Below are positions 1-8,578 of a stretch of 64,000 nt of DNA, piece after piece. The translations under genes were made by a program, and so were the position numbers. Position 1 is the first letter of the stretch; each line of letters opens with the position of its first letter. The notes under the pieces were generated by a model. That model saw nothing but the letters and a program-made list of their open reading frames with translations, was not told the origin of the DNA and searched no databases. The stretch is taken from the NCBI GenBank assembly GCA_012517765.1, contig JAAYUI010000007.1, positions 1 to 64,000 of the forward strand, given 5' to 3'. This DNA comes from Caldisericales bacterium. GTDB lineage: Bacteria; Caldisericota; Caldisericia; JAAYUI01.

Positions 1-3000
1 CAGTTGTTCCCCCTTCTGTCCCTCACCTGTGTAGCATTGCCCACAGCATCGTAGGTGAATTGGGAATAATTGCCTGCAGCATCATAAGCCTTGGTGACCC
101 TGTTTAATGCGTCATATTCAAAATCGCAATGGTTGGTCATTAGGTCAGTAATCCTGGTCACTCTTCCTGCGTTGTCGTAAGTGTAGGACTGTGTTTTGCC
201 ATCAGAGTTCTCGGAAGATGTCATAAGACCATCGGAGTTGTATGAAAATTCTTGGGCCGTGGTGCTTGGCCCGTCCACCTGGACAAGCTTACCAGCATTA
301 TCATAAGTTCTAGTCCATGATTGACTTAGAGCATTAGTCATCTGCGTGAGTCTATTCAGGTCATCGTAGGTGAAATTGGTTTCTTTCTGAAGGGCATTTG
401 TAATCTTTGTCAGATTGCCATTGTTGTCATACTGGAATGATGTTGTTTTATTAAGAGGATTTGTGACCTGGGTGAGTCTGTCGTGTGTGTCGTACTGTAA
501 CGAGGTCGTCTTATTCATTGGATTGGTTACAGAAGTGATGTTAGAGTTATTGTCATAAGCAACCGTTGTCGCTTCGCTTTCCGGATTTGTGACAGTTGTA
601 ACCCTGCCCAGAGTATCATATGTGTAGGATGTTCTCTTGTTCATTGGGTCTTCAACCCAATTGATTCTCCCATCACTCCTTCTGTTTATCTCAACTTCAT
701 GGTTGAGGGCATTTTTGACCTTCACAAGTCTCGAGTTGTTGTCATAAGTGTAATAAATAGAGTGATTGAGAGGATCTTTTGCCTCAGTAAGATTGCCAGA
801 GTTGTCGTAATAAAAATTCCATGGATTGTTTAAAGGATCTGTGGCTGTTTTTAGCCTGCCACGATTATCATAAGTGTAGGTCCATTCATTGCCATTAGGA
901 TCTTCATAGGAAGACACTTTGCCAGTTGAAGAATTTGTATAATTCCATGTTTTCCCGGAAGGACTCTGCACTGAATTCGGATAATTGTTGGAGTCATATG
1001 CTATGCCCCAAGTTGCAACACCCTGACCATAAGGAGAAGTAACGCTAGCCAGCTTATCATTAACATAGCCAAAAGCAATTTCTTGATTCAGAGGATTGGT
1101 TATTTTTGTGAGCTTATTATTTGTGTATTCAAAAGAAGTGTTCTTATTTTTTGCGTCAGTATAAAGCGTCAACTGATTGCTGGAGTTAAATGTAAAGCTT
1201 TGCGTCAATCCTTCAATGTTTGTTGATGTTATGTTACCATTTGAGTCATAAACAAGTGTTATAAGATGGCTTTTTGGATCCGTGATCTGGGTCACTTCTT
1301 TCATCGAATTTCTTTGGTATTCTGTAATCAAGGTGCCGGTTTGAATTTTTGAAATATACCCAGAGCTATCAAACGTACACTCAGAGGTTTGAATATTTGG
1401 GTCCGATATTTGCGTAACCGTATCACCTATCACATAGGATTTTTGCACCGCACTGTATGCATCTTTTACATTGGTTATTTTCCCGTTTGTGTCGTACTCA
1501 AATGTATAAGATTGATTATTTTCATTTGTTAACGATGTGAGTCGCCCTGAGAGATCATAAACATATCCTATAAGCTTACTTTCCTGGTCTGTTCTTGTTG
1601 TAAGCATATTCGATCCATCATAGGTAAAACTCACCACTTTGGATTCTGGATCAGTTACATCTGTCAGCCTTCCCCACTGATCATAAGTAAAAGCAAGATT
1701 TCTGCTGGTTGCATAATCCGTTATGGTTGATAACTGGTCTTGACTCCACGAAATATCGATTCTTCCACCAAGACGGTTTGTCATTCTGAGAAGCTTGCCA
1801 CCAGAACCACTGTTATATTCAAAATAAAGCTTATTATCAAATTTATCGAGAATGACGTAATAATCAGTCCCAGAAATATTTTCTATTTGCAATTTCAGCC
1901 TTGAGAATTCAGGAGAGTCCCATCCGCCAGAGGAAACATTTTTTGGAAATTCCAGGTAACAGCCGTTTGAAGATCGATAAACACCATTCCCTGTCATTGA
2001 GTTTATTGTCATCTGCTGGTGGTAATTGGATGTCCAGCCAGGTCCCATGCCATAATTGACATTTGAACATGAATTGTATGTCCTTACAAAAGACAACGAC
2101 ATTCCACCAAAGATTCCAAAACCAATGTCACATTGGGTAAGATACGTTGAGCCAGTAAAAGTATTGACTGAAACGTTACCAGCACCATTTCCAAAACTTA
2201 AATCAGAACCGGACGGAGAACCACCCTCCTGGTTTACAAATTCAATAACGAGTGTTGGTGCAAAACTGCCCATTACGCCACAATCACTTTGGCCAGATGC
2301 GATTACTCTAAAGCCAAAACCAACACAATCATCCAAACCATAGAAATGATTTTTTACCATATCCGTTACATCATATAACAATGGAACGGGCGGATTTACA
2401 GCAGGCCAGGTTAGACCATTTCCAACTACTTGCCCCCCTGGCTGGCTTCCCCATGCCATTGTTGATGATTCCCAACCAACTCCAACATCGTATATTCCCA
2501 TTCCAACAGCCACTCCACACGAATTGGAAATGAGTTGGGTATCAAACAAAAGATGTGCTGAAAGAATTTTTATCTTTCTTGAGTAAGCGATATTGTATTT
2601 GATATAAGTGTTCATCTCAACCACAAGTGGAGGTGGAGGTGTTATTATATTAGTATTCTGAACACCAAAGTAGGAGGTTGGATAAACTGTTGTAGTCACA
2701 GCTCCATTGCGGTTTTCCAAAGTTATGTTGTCAACAAGGCCAGGGCCACCGGTTGGACAAACAAGATTTCTGTTGGGTTGAATACTCTTTTTCACTTCAA
2801 GCAATGGTTTCTTTTGTTCAATTTTCGAACCAAGCACCATTGAGAAAACTCCATTTTTCTCCTGATATAACTTATAAGTCCCAGCACCTGCAGGGGTAAT
2901 ATCAATTTTTTCCTTTGGGAATCTTGCTTTTTCTCCATCAACAGGCCTCGTCGATGGTGGCACGTTCCGCTCAGTCTGAGATGCTTCGGTTACATTCAGA

Positions 3001-3089
3001 AAAACAAAAACATTAGAAAATAGCATAAAAGAGACAAAAACAACAATACAAGATCTGAATTTCTTCCATATATCACCCATATTATTCAT
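1..3089 (-). CDS. RHS/YD-repeat surface protein, 3' end beyond window
   Basis: An open frame runs from ATG at 3089 to the window edge without a stop, giving at least 1029 residues. A purine-rich AGAGGTGAGG lies just upstream. The protein has a basic N terminus and a hydrophobic signal segment (residues 9-35). A domain around residues 110-330 resembles the DNRLRE/RHS N-terminal module. It is followed by the RHS entry motif with RTYNS and GPGW. About 20 YD repeats (patterns such as FTYD, YDNNGNL, YDDLNRL) of roughly 21 residues then fill the rest. RHS/YD proteins form large beta-cocoon shells, often exported and sometimes carrying a C-terminal toxin. The C terminus is outside the window, so toxin or adhesin status cannot be judged. 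I found no frameshift on reading the frame through. Confidence 0.9.
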   Translation of the reverse strand, partial: MNNMGDIWKKFRSCIVVFVSFMLFSNVFVFLNVTEASQTERNVPPSTRPVDGEKARFPKEKIDITPAGAGTYKLYQEKNGVFSMVLGSKIEQKKPLLEVKKSIQPNRNLVCPTGGPGLVDNITLENRNGAVTTTVYPTSYFGVQNTNIITPPPPLVVEMNTYIKYNIAYSRKIKILSAHLLFDTQLISNSCGVAVGMGIYDVGVGWESSTMAWGSQPGGQVVGNGLTWPAVNPPVPLLYDVTDMVKNHFYGLDDCVGFGFRVIASGQSDCGVMGSFAPTLVIEFVNQEGGSPSGSDLSFGNGAGNVSVNTFTGSTYLTQCDIGFGIFGGMSLSFVRTYNSCSNVNYGMGPGWTSNYHQQMTINSMTGNGVYRSSNGCYLEFPKNVSSGGWDSPEFSRLKLQIENISGTDYYVILDKFDNKLYFEYNSGSGGKLLRMTNRLGGRIDISWSQDQLSTITDYATSRNLAFTYDQWGRLTDVTDPESKVVSFTYDGSNMLTTRTDQESKLIGYVYDLSGRLTSLTNENNQSYTFEYDTNGKITNVKDAYSAVQKSYVIGDTVTQISDPNIQTSECTFDSSGYISKIQTGTLITEYQRNSMKEVTQITDPKSHLITLVYDSNGNITSTNIEGLTQSFTFNSSNQLTLYTDAKNKNTSFEYTNNKLTKITNPLNQEIAFGYVNDKLASVTSPYGQGVATWGIAYDSNNYPNSVQSPSGKTWNYTNSSTGKVSSYEDPNGNEWTYTYDNRGRLKTATDPLNNPWNFYYDNSGNLTEAKDPLNHSIYYTYDNNSRLVKVKNALNHEVEINRRSDGRINWVEDPMNKRTSYTYDTLGRVTTVTNPESEATTVAYDNNSNITSVTNPMNKTTSLQYDTHDRLTQVTNPLNKTTSFQYDNNGNLTKITNALQKETNFTYDDLNRLTQMTNALSQSWTRTYDNAGKLVQVDGPSTTAQEFSYNSDGLMTSSENSDGKTQSYTYDNAGRVTRITDLMTNHCDFEYDALNRVTKAYDAAGNYSQFTYDAVGNATQVRDRRGNN

Positions 3090-3140
3090 CCCTCACCTCT
3101 TTTTATCTTTTAGTGTTTGATATCCCAATTGCTGACATGT

Positions 3141-3169
3141 GTAATAACATCAACAAATCTTTTTGTCAA
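3141..3169 (-). promoter_or_regulatory. Sigma-70-type promoter for the RHS gene
   Basis: On the minus strand TTGACA (3169-3164) is followed, after 17 bases, by TATTAC (3146-3141). The RHS start codon lies about 50 bases downstream. The -35 box is perfect and the -10 box matches 4 of 6. The surrounding stretch 3090-3338 is AT-rich and holds no other feature I can support. Confidence 0.6.
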
Positions 3170-3338
3170 TAGCTTGTATATGCTCTTTTGTAACTTTTTA
3201 CAAAAACTAAAACAAAAAATTTTTACATGTAAAACTCAGAAAGTAATGATATAGCGTAATGCTTTTATACGAAAAAGTAATATTTCTCATTGTTTTAAAA
3301 GTTTTTGTTTTTGTTCGGCCAAAACAATAAAATTAAAC

Positions 3339-4229
3339 CTATCCTATTTCTTTTTTTATTGCCTCCTCGGCGTTTTTTGCAGTATCGGGGCTGTATCCGT
3401 CATGCTGAAAAACAATGACGCCGTCTTTGGAAACCAGCGACATGTTCGGAACATTGAGCCCACCCCATTTGTAATATGTCTCGGCAAGAGGATCCAGAAG
3501 AATTGTGTATGTGACCTTCAGCTCATTCAAAAGCAGGTCTCTCTCGTCTTCAAGGAAGTCCGAGTCAGTACAGATGCCAATCACAACAAGCCCCTTGTCC
3601 TTGTAGGCGTTATGGAGCTTCACAAGCTCCGGCATTTCTCTCCTGCACGGCACGCACCTTGTCGACCAGAAATTGACCAAAACACATTTCGTAGATTTAT
3701 CGGCAAGTATTTCAGACAAGGTGACATTTTCCCCGTTGATGTCGGGCAGGGTAAAATCGGTTGCCCTGGGTTTGAGCAGTTCAGGGTCAACCTCCATGTA
3801 AAGACTTTTACCATCGATTTTTGTTATCGGAAGCCCAAACCTGTTTTTTAATATCTCCGATGGCACAAGCATTCTCTCCCATTTGATAAAAGGAGCATTT
3901 GCAAGCTGTTTCTTCTCACCCATGTCTTTGTAGGTTCTACTGCCAGCTGTTATCTCGATATTTTTCCCCTGGCCCCTTATGATTGCAGTCTTTACAGTTG
4001 GCATCCAGCCAATCTTGTGGCCGGTTTTCTCAGCAACATACCGGAGCGGGAAGAAAAATTCCCCATTAGCAAGGGTTGGCCCTACATCAAGTTTGTCCTT
4101 CTTATCACCAACTTCCACTACGCGAAAATCCAGCCTCCACCAGATTAAAACTGGGGAGGATGCGCCAAGAAACAGAAATGCGCTAATTGCCAGAGCAAAG
4201 CTCTTGTACCATCTGCTCAAGTTTTGCAT
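3339..4229 (-). CDS. Stalk-domain/thioredoxin fusion (TlpA/ResA-like), copy B
   Basis: This 296-residue protein has an N-terminal signal or anchor segment (residues 9-30). A copper-amine-oxidase N-terminal-like 'stalk' domain follows (about 35-150; motif FFFPLRYVAEKTG). The C-terminal half is a TlpA/ResA-type thioredoxin fold (about 155-290) with active-site Cys192-Val-Pro-Cys195 and the family's DFTLPDINGE entry. TlpA/ResA proteins act outside the membrane in thiol-disulfide exchange, for example in cytochrome c maturation. The redox partner here is unknown. ATG at 4229 has a strong SD (GAGGAGG) and overlaps the 3' end of the upstream paralogue by 47 bases, so the two are co-transcribed and probably arose by duplication. 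Confidence 0.85.
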   Translation of the reverse strand: MQNLSRWYKSFALAISAFLFLGASSPVLIWWRLDFRVVEVGDKKDKLDVGPTLANGEFFFPLRYVAEKTGHKIGWMPTVKTAIIRGQGKNIEITAGSRTYKDMGEKKQLANAPFIKWERMLVPSEILKNRFGLPITKIDGKSLYMEVDPELLKPRATDFTLPDINGENVTLSEILADKSTKCVLVNFWSTRCVPCRREMPELVKLHNAYKDKGLVVIGICTDSDFLEDERDLLLNELKVTYTILLDPLAETYYKWGGLNVPNMSLVSKDGVIVFQHDGYSPDTAKNAEEAIKKEIG

Positions 4230-5100
4230 TGGCCTCCTCGGAATAGCTTTCGTTCCTCATCACTACAAATTTATTACCCGGCACGACAAGCTGGAAGTTT
4301 GGAAAACCAGGCGACATCCAGGCATTGTATGTTTCAGCCTTTTCATCAAGCAATGTTGGAAAAGTCACACCGATCTCTTCCAGAAGCTCTCGCCTTGAAC
4401 CTTCATTGCCGGGACCATCAGTCGAAATGCTGAGCACTACAAGCCCTTTATTCTGATACTTTTTGTAAAGAGTTTCCAAATGAGCGAGCTGAGTTTTACA
4501 GTGTGTACATGCTGTATACCAGAACTCAACCAGCAGTGCTTTTGTGCTGCTATCAGAAAGCACATTCGATAGAGTTATTGTTTTGCCATCTTCACTATCC
4601 ACAGGAAGAGTAAAATCAATCCAACGATACCTTATCCTGTCCGGATCAACAGGGGAATTTACATCTTTTCCAGAAACAGTGAATGAAAGTCCCAAAATCT
4701 TAGCAAATGTCGAGTGGTCAACGAGTAACCTCGAATTCCTAATGACATATCTTGCTTTGATGCTTCCATCCAATGTTTTTGAGTCGGAATAAACAACCGT
4801 AGCATCGTTAGAATTTTTCTTTGTAGCAATGGAAATTTTATATCCCTGCCCATCGGCAACTGCAGTTCTTGTTTGATCATTCCAGGTAATATCCAAACCC
4901 AACCTATCAGCAATAAACCTAAATGGCAATAAGACCGTGTTACCTTCAGCCACTGGTGCCGTATCAAGCTTATACCCCTTATCGCATATTTTTGCCACAG
5001 TGGAACCAGCCCTGAAGCTTATAATGCAGTCATCAGCAAAAGTATTGCAAATGAAAATGATAGATATTATCAAAACGGTTGTCAGAATTCTCTTTTTCAC
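4183..5100 (-). CDS. Stalk-domain/thioredoxin fusion (TlpA/ResA-like), copy A
   Basis: This 305-residue protein has the same architecture as its downstream neighbour: signal peptide (1-22), stalk domain (about 27-150; motif VLLPFRFIADRLG) and TlpA/ResA-like thioredoxin domain (about 160-300). The active site is Cys198-Thr-His-Cys201. CTHC differs from the neighbour's CVPC, so the two may have different redox potentials. Translation starts at GTG 5100, preceded by AAGGAG eight bases upstream. A good promoter lies at 5121-5148. The cellular role is inferred from the fold only. Confidence 0.85.
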   Translation of the reverse strand: MKKRILTTVLIISIIFICNTFADDCIISFRAGSTVAKICDKGYKLDTAPVAEGNTVLLPFRFIADRLGLDITWNDQTRTAVADGQGYKISIATKKNSNDATVVYSDSKTLDGSIKARYVIRNSRLLVDHSTFAKILGLSFTVSGKDVNSPVDPDRIRYRWIDFTLPVDSEDGKTITLSNVLSDSSTKALLVEFWYTACTHCKTQLAHLETLYKKYQNKGLVVLSISTDGPGNEGSRRELLEEIGVTFPTLLDEKAETYNAWMSPGFPNFQLVVPGNKFVVMRNESYSEEANAKLEQMVQELCSGN

Positions 5101-5120
5101 TATTTTTACTCCTTGCTATC

Positions 5121-5148
5121 TTTATACCTTTCGTAAAAAAAGAGTCAA
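5121..5148 (-). promoter_or_regulatory. Promoter for the stalk/thioredoxin pair
   Basis: On the minus strand TTGACT (5148-5143), a 16-base spacer and TATAAA (5126-5121) lie about 20 bases ahead of the GTG start at 5100. Each box matches the sigma-70 consensus at 5 of 6 positions. It is divergent from the promoter at 5167-5195. Confidence 0.6.
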
Positions 5149-5166
5149 GCCAAATAAAACCTGTAT

Positions 5167-5195
5167 TTGACAAAGCGAATGCAAACAAATAAAAT
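5167..5195 (+). promoter_or_regulatory. Promoter for the NIF3/ABC/PspC operon
   Basis: TTGACA (5167-5172), a 17-base spacer and TAAAAT (5190-5195) lie about 40 bases upstream of the NIF3-family start at 5237. The -35 is perfect and the -10 matches 5 of 6. Confidence 0.65.
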
Positions 5196-5236
5196 AAGCC
5201 AGTAATGCCATACATAAAGCATGGGAAATATTACTG

Positions 5237-6004
5237 ATGGCCATTTCACCAGGCCAGATAGCAAGATGGCTTGATGAGGCCCTTGTAGTTCCACAGGCAA
5301 AAGGCGACTCATCGGCAAACGGATTGCAGGTTGACGCATCAGAACCGGTGACAAAGCTCGGTTTTGCTGTAGATGCATGTATGGATGCTTTCACCGAGGC
5401 CAAAAATCAGGGCTGCCATATGTTGCTCTGTCACCATGGTTTATACTGGAAAGGCGATGACCAGAGAGCAACAGGCCTTATGGGGAACAGGATTTCTTAT
5501 CTGATTAGAAACGGTGTTTCCCTCTGGGCATGTCATCTCCCTCTGGACATGCACCCGAAATACGGGAATAATGCTGTGCTTTCGATAATTCTTGGCATAA
5601 ATAACAGGAAATCTTTTGGAATGTACCATGACCTTCCACTGGGATTTTTCGGTGAAGTCGAAGGAAATCCGACCTGCGGTGAACTTGCTCAAAGGTTAAG
5701 CGATGGAGTCCTTGAATGTAAACCATGGATCTGGAGTTTTGGCAAAAAAAGTTGTAAAAATATCGGGGTAGTTTCGGGTGGTGGTTCATACGCCATCGAA
5801 GAGGCTGCCGGGCTCGGACTTGATTGTCTGGTGACCGGAGAAGTGCTTCACCAGGATTATCATACAGCCAAAGAACTTGGAATAAACATTATTGTTGCCG
5901 GCCACTGGGCAACAGAAACAGTAGGGATTCTTTCAGCTGGCAAAGCTGTGGCTACATTCTTTGGACTTGAGTCGGTTTTCATTAATAAACCCACAGGTCT
6001 ATAA
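5237..6004 (+). CDS. NIF3-like dinuclear metal-centre protein
   Basis: This 255-residue protein matches the NIF3/YbgI/YqfO family across its length. Metal-ligand motifs are visible: the CHHGLYW His pair near residues 65-66, HLPLDMH near residue 100, and a C-terminal GHWATE. Family members form toroidal hexamers with two metals per subunit; some have been linked to GTP cyclohydrolase-like or tRNA-related roles, but the reaction is not settled. This is the short form without the extra inserted domain of YqfO. The SD is weak. It is the first gene of a run with the ABC and PspC genes, 9 bases before the next start. Confidence 0.88.
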   Translation: MAISPGQIARWLDEALVVPQAKGDSSANGLQVDASEPVTKLGFAVDACMDAFTEAKNQGCHMLLCHHGLYWKGDDQRATGLMGNRISYLIRNGVSLWACHLPLDMHPKYGNNAVLSIILGINNRKSFGMYHDLPLGFFGEVEGNPTCGELAQRLSDGVLECKPWIWSFGKKSCKNIGVVSGGGSYAIEEAAGLGLDCLVTGEVLHQDYHTAKELGINIIVAGHWATETVGILSAGKAVATFFGLESVFINKPTGL

Positions 6005-6013
6005 GGGGGCACG

Positions 6014-6964
6014 ATGGAAGCTATTGTTAAAGCAAAAAACCTCACAAAATCTTTCGGGGGGACAGTCGTTCTGGAAAACCTGAACTTTGAGATAGCAGAA
6101 GGTGAAAGTTTCGGTTTTCTTGGTCCCTCAAAATCTGGCAAAACAACATTGATTGAAATACTTGCCAGCCTGACAAAACCAACTTCCGGAGAGATATGGG
6201 TTGGTGGAGTCAATATGGGGCAAAATCCTGGCAAGGCCAGAAGAATAGTTTCCCTGGTACCACAAACCCTTGCTTTGTACCAGGATTTTTCGGCTCATGA
6301 AAACATGAAGTTTTTTGGGAGCTTTGTCACCATGAGCCCCAGAAAGCTGAAAGAAGTATCACTTGAGGCCCTTGACCTGTTTGATCTTACCCATGAGGCC
6401 CATATACCAATAGAACAGCTACCATACTCTTATTCAAAAAGACTGTCCATAGCTGTCGCAATGCTTTCTGATCCCAGGATAATCCTCCTTGAATCACCCA
6501 CAGAAGGTCTCGACGACAGGTCGGCAAGGATAATAACTGATGGGTTGAATCTCCTCTCCAATAGAGGAAAAACAATAATCATCGCGACATCTTACACGAG
6601 AGAGATAGCATCGGTATGTAGAAAAGTAGGAATAATAAACAGGGGTAGCCTGCTTGCTCTGGATTATCTGGAAAATATCCTGAGTTGCTTTGGCGAGCAA
6701 AACCAGATTGAACTTGAAGCAGAAGGCCTCGAAAACATTCCACTTGATATCATAAGAAAACAGCTCTTCTGCTCAATCCCAATTGAAAGCATCGATAAAT
6801 TTGGCTCGACACTCCTGATAAAACTCGAAAGCACAACAGAGGTTCTTTCGATAATCCTTGAGGCACTAAGTGACTCTGGCATTCCTGTCAAAAACATCAG
6901 ACTTGCAGAAGGAAGCCTTGAAAATGTTTTCTATAAGCTCGCAGGCCGCGAGCTCCGCGATTAG
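6014..6964 (+). CDS. ABC transporter ATP-binding protein with degenerate catalytic motifs
   Basis: This 316-residue protein is built like a CcmA/NatA/DrrA-type ATPase that pairs with ABC-2 permeases. Walker A (Gly37-Thr44, GPSKSGKT) and the Q-loop Gln84 are intact. The signature LSGGQ is replaced by YSYSK (138-142). The Walker B Asp is Glu160, the catalytic Glu is Ser161, and the H-loop His is Ser193. The D-loop (GLD, 165-167) remains. ATP binding therefore looks possible, but hydrolysis should be poor or absent. The DrrA-like C-terminal region (about 225-316) is present. It lies between the NIF3 gene and a permease gene (9-base gap). The residue losses are seen directly; the loss of activity is inferred. 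Confidence 0.85.
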   Translation: MEAIVKAKNLTKSFGGTVVLENLNFEIAEGESFGFLGPSKSGKTTLIEILASLTKPTSGEIWVGGVNMGQNPGKARRIVSLVPQTLALYQDFSAHENMKFFGSFVTMSPRKLKEVSLEALDLFDLTHEAHIPIEQLPYSYSKRLSIAVAMLSDPRIILLESPTEGLDDRSARIITDGLNLLSNRGKTIIIATSYTREIASVCRKVGIINRGSLLALDYLENILSCFGEQNQIELEAEGLENIPLDIIRKQLFCSIPIESIDKFGSTLLIKLESTTEVLSIILEALSDSGIPVKNIRLAEGSLENVFYKLAGRELRD

Positions 6965-6973
6965 GGGGGCAAA

Positions 6974-7540
6974 ATGGGCAAAAACGCTCTGACAAACTGG
7001 CTTGTAGTAACCGCAAAAGATTTCAAGGTTCTTTTCAAAAACAGAAACATCTTGCTTATATACCTTGCTGTTTGCCTGGCACTTGTCATGCTGGCCATGC
7101 TCATAAGGTTTTATCTGTATCCCAATGCATTCATATTCATTGATGTGGGGAGCTTCCTTCCAATGGTCCCAAATTACATGCTTTATTTTGTAATTTTCAC
7201 GTCATCTCTCTACCTTATGAACCAGGGCAGCGTTTCCTTCACTGATGAGCACATCCATGGCACTTCCGACAGGCTGAGGATGCTTGGGGTTTCATCTGGC
7301 TCATTTGTGGCCGGCAAACTATTCTTCTTCTATCTTGCATCAATTATTCAAGTAATCATATTCAATGCTGTATGCCTCTTGGGTTTCTGGGTAACAGAGG
7401 GTGCAATTGCAATGAATCTGTTTGATCCCATTTCCAATTTCTTTATATACCTGCTGCTCTGGCCACTTGGAATGGTGCTTGTCGCAGGATTGTTCTACAC
7501 CCTTGTTTCAAACATAAAAAACGCCACAGCCACAAGGTGA
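6974..7540 (+). CDS. ABC-2-type permease, short (lacks C-terminal helices)
   Basis: This 188-residue membrane protein starts with a cytoplasmic helix and has hydrophobic segments near 27-45, 63-82, 110-135 and 152-178. The region around GTSDRLRMLGVS (about 97-108) fits the cytoplasmic coupling helix of ABC-2 permeases. Usual ABC-2 permeases have six helices and 240 or more residues. This one ends soon after helix 4. The PspC gene begins five bases downstream, and I see no continuation in another frame. It is either truncated or a genuine half-permease working with the degenerate ATPase upstream. Confidence 0.75.
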   Translation: MGKNALTNWLVVTAKDFKVLFKNRNILLIYLAVCLALVMLAMLIRFYLYPNAFIFIDVGSFLPMVPNYMLYFVIFTSSLYLMNQGSVSFTDEHIHGTSDRLRMLGVSSGSFVAGKLFFFYLASIIQVIIFNAVCLLGFWVTEGAIAMNLFDPISNFFIYLLLWPLGMVLVAGLFYTLVSNIKNATATR

Positions 7541-7544
7541 CCAC

Positions 7545-7958
7545 ATGAAAAAACTTTATCGCTCGAGAAAAGAAAGAGTGATTGGCGGTGTTTGTGGAGG
7601 TATTGGGGTCTATTTTGGCATAGACCCGACACTGATAAGGATAATCTGGGTGGCAGCCCTGCTCATGGCCGGTACCGGTTTGATGGCATACATTGTTGCC
7701 TGGCTTATAATACCGGAAGAGCTAGCTGGAGAAGAAACATCGGTTACGAGCCAGCCTGGAGTTGAATACAGCAAAATTTTCCCGTTAAAGCTGGAGCTGA
7801 TCATTGGCATCTTCATACTCGCCCTTGGGGTATTGTTGCTCATTTCAAATCTTGGCCTTTTCAGTTGGAATTGGGGGTATGCGTTAAGAATCTTCTGGTC
7901 AACATTAATAATTCTTTCAGGAACCATGCTCATCATTGCTGTTTCAAAAAAGAAGTAG
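7545..7958 (+). CDS. PspC-domain membrane protein with LiaI/LiaF-like C terminus
   Basis: This 137-residue protein begins with a PspC domain (1-60; motif RVIGGVCGGIGVYFGIDPTL) containing one transmembrane helix (32-55). A C-terminal pair of helices (about 84-102 and 110-132) resembles the LiaI/LiaF transmembrane region. PspC proteins respond to envelope stress, often through PspA or a Lia-type system; neither partner is in this window. It is the last gene of the 5237-7958 run and is five bases from the permease, which suggests a shared envelope-related role. Confidence 0.88.
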   Translation: MKKLYRSRKERVIGGVCGGIGVYFGIDPTLIRIIWVAALLMAGTGLMAYIVAWLIIPEELAGEETSVTSQPGVEYSKIFPLKLELIIGIFILALGVLLLISNLGLFSWNWGYALRIFWSTLIILSGTMLIIAVSKKK

Positions 7959-7967
7959 CAAGCTAAA

Positions 7968-8420
7968 TTATTTTCTACGAATTTCTGAAGAGTAGTCTGG
8001 CTCCACCTTCTCATACTCACTGTCAATAAGCGTCGAAGAGAAAATGAAGTCGGCCGTAGACCTGTTGCATGCTGTTGGTATATTTTTCAATACTGCAATC
8101 CTGAGAAGAGCCTTTACATCTGGATCATGTGGCTGTGCGGCAAGCGGGTCCCAGAAGAATATCAAAAGATCGATGTCACCATCAACTATTTTGGCGCCGA
8201 TTTGCTGGTCGCCACCCAAAGGACCGGAGTTAAAACAATGAACCTCGAAACCAAGCTTTTCCTGGACCATGCGACCTGTAGTGCCCGTTCCAAACAGCTT
8301 GTGTTTGGACAACTTGGCTCTGTTCTGGCTGGCCCAGTCAAGCAAGGCCTGCTTTTGGTTGTCGTGTGCCACAAGTGCAATTTTTTTTGTTTTCTCCAGT
8401 ATCCTCTTTGTGTTTTCCAT
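7968..8420 (-). CDS. mgsA: Methylglyoxal synthase
   Basis: MgsA converts dihydroxyacetone phosphate to methylglyoxal and phosphate, a bypass of lower glycolysis under phosphate limitation. This protein has 150 residues, close to the usual 130-155. Conserved blocks are VAHDNQK near the N terminus, GTGTTG, SGPLGGDQQIGA, the catalytic-Asp region GDIDLLIFFWDP and QPHDPDVKALLRIA. A longer reading from 8558 exists, but ATG at 8420 has a GGAGGA SD four bases upstream and matches family N termini. An inverted repeat lies directly before the SD. Confidence 0.93.
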   Translation of the reverse strand: MENTKRILEKTKKIALVAHDNQKQALLDWASQNRAKLSKHKLFGTGTTGRMVQEKLGFEVHCFNSGPLGGDQQIGAKIVDGDIDLLIFFWDPLAAQPHDPDVKALLRIAVLKNIPTACNRSTADFIFSSTLIDSEYEKVEPDYSSEIRRK

Positions 8421-8429
8421 TATATCCTC

Positions 8430-8446
8430 CAGACAACAAATGTCTG
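8430..8446 (-). promoter_or_regulatory. Inverted repeat beside the mgsA ribosome-binding site
   Basis: CAGACA and TGTCTG, separated by five bases, end exactly where the GGAGG of mgsA begins. A TATAAT hexamer lies about 10 bases further upstream on the minus strand. The repeat could be an operator or a small hairpin affecting SD access. No regulator is identified. Confidence 0.3.
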
Positions 8447-8578
8447 TATCTTTATTATAGACAATTATAACACGCAAATATTTAGAATTGCTAGGGAATT
8501 GGGATCCTTGGTTGTGAAACCACAGTAGTGTCTTTTTGGATAAGAAAAACAGCGACAATAACCACAGATGAAAATTGT

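Noticed and set aside
300-800. Regularly spaced repeats, considered as a CRISPR array
   Set aside because: The units are in-frame YD repeats without constant repeat/variable spacer alternation, inside a coding frame.
2056-2343. 95-codon plus-strand frame
   Set aside because: It lies antisense to the RHS gene, whose frame runs without interruption.
7530-7545. TGA ending the short permease, considered as a selenocysteine codon
   Set aside because: The sequence after it is the SD/start region of the PspC gene, does not continue a permease and shows no SECIS-like hairpin.
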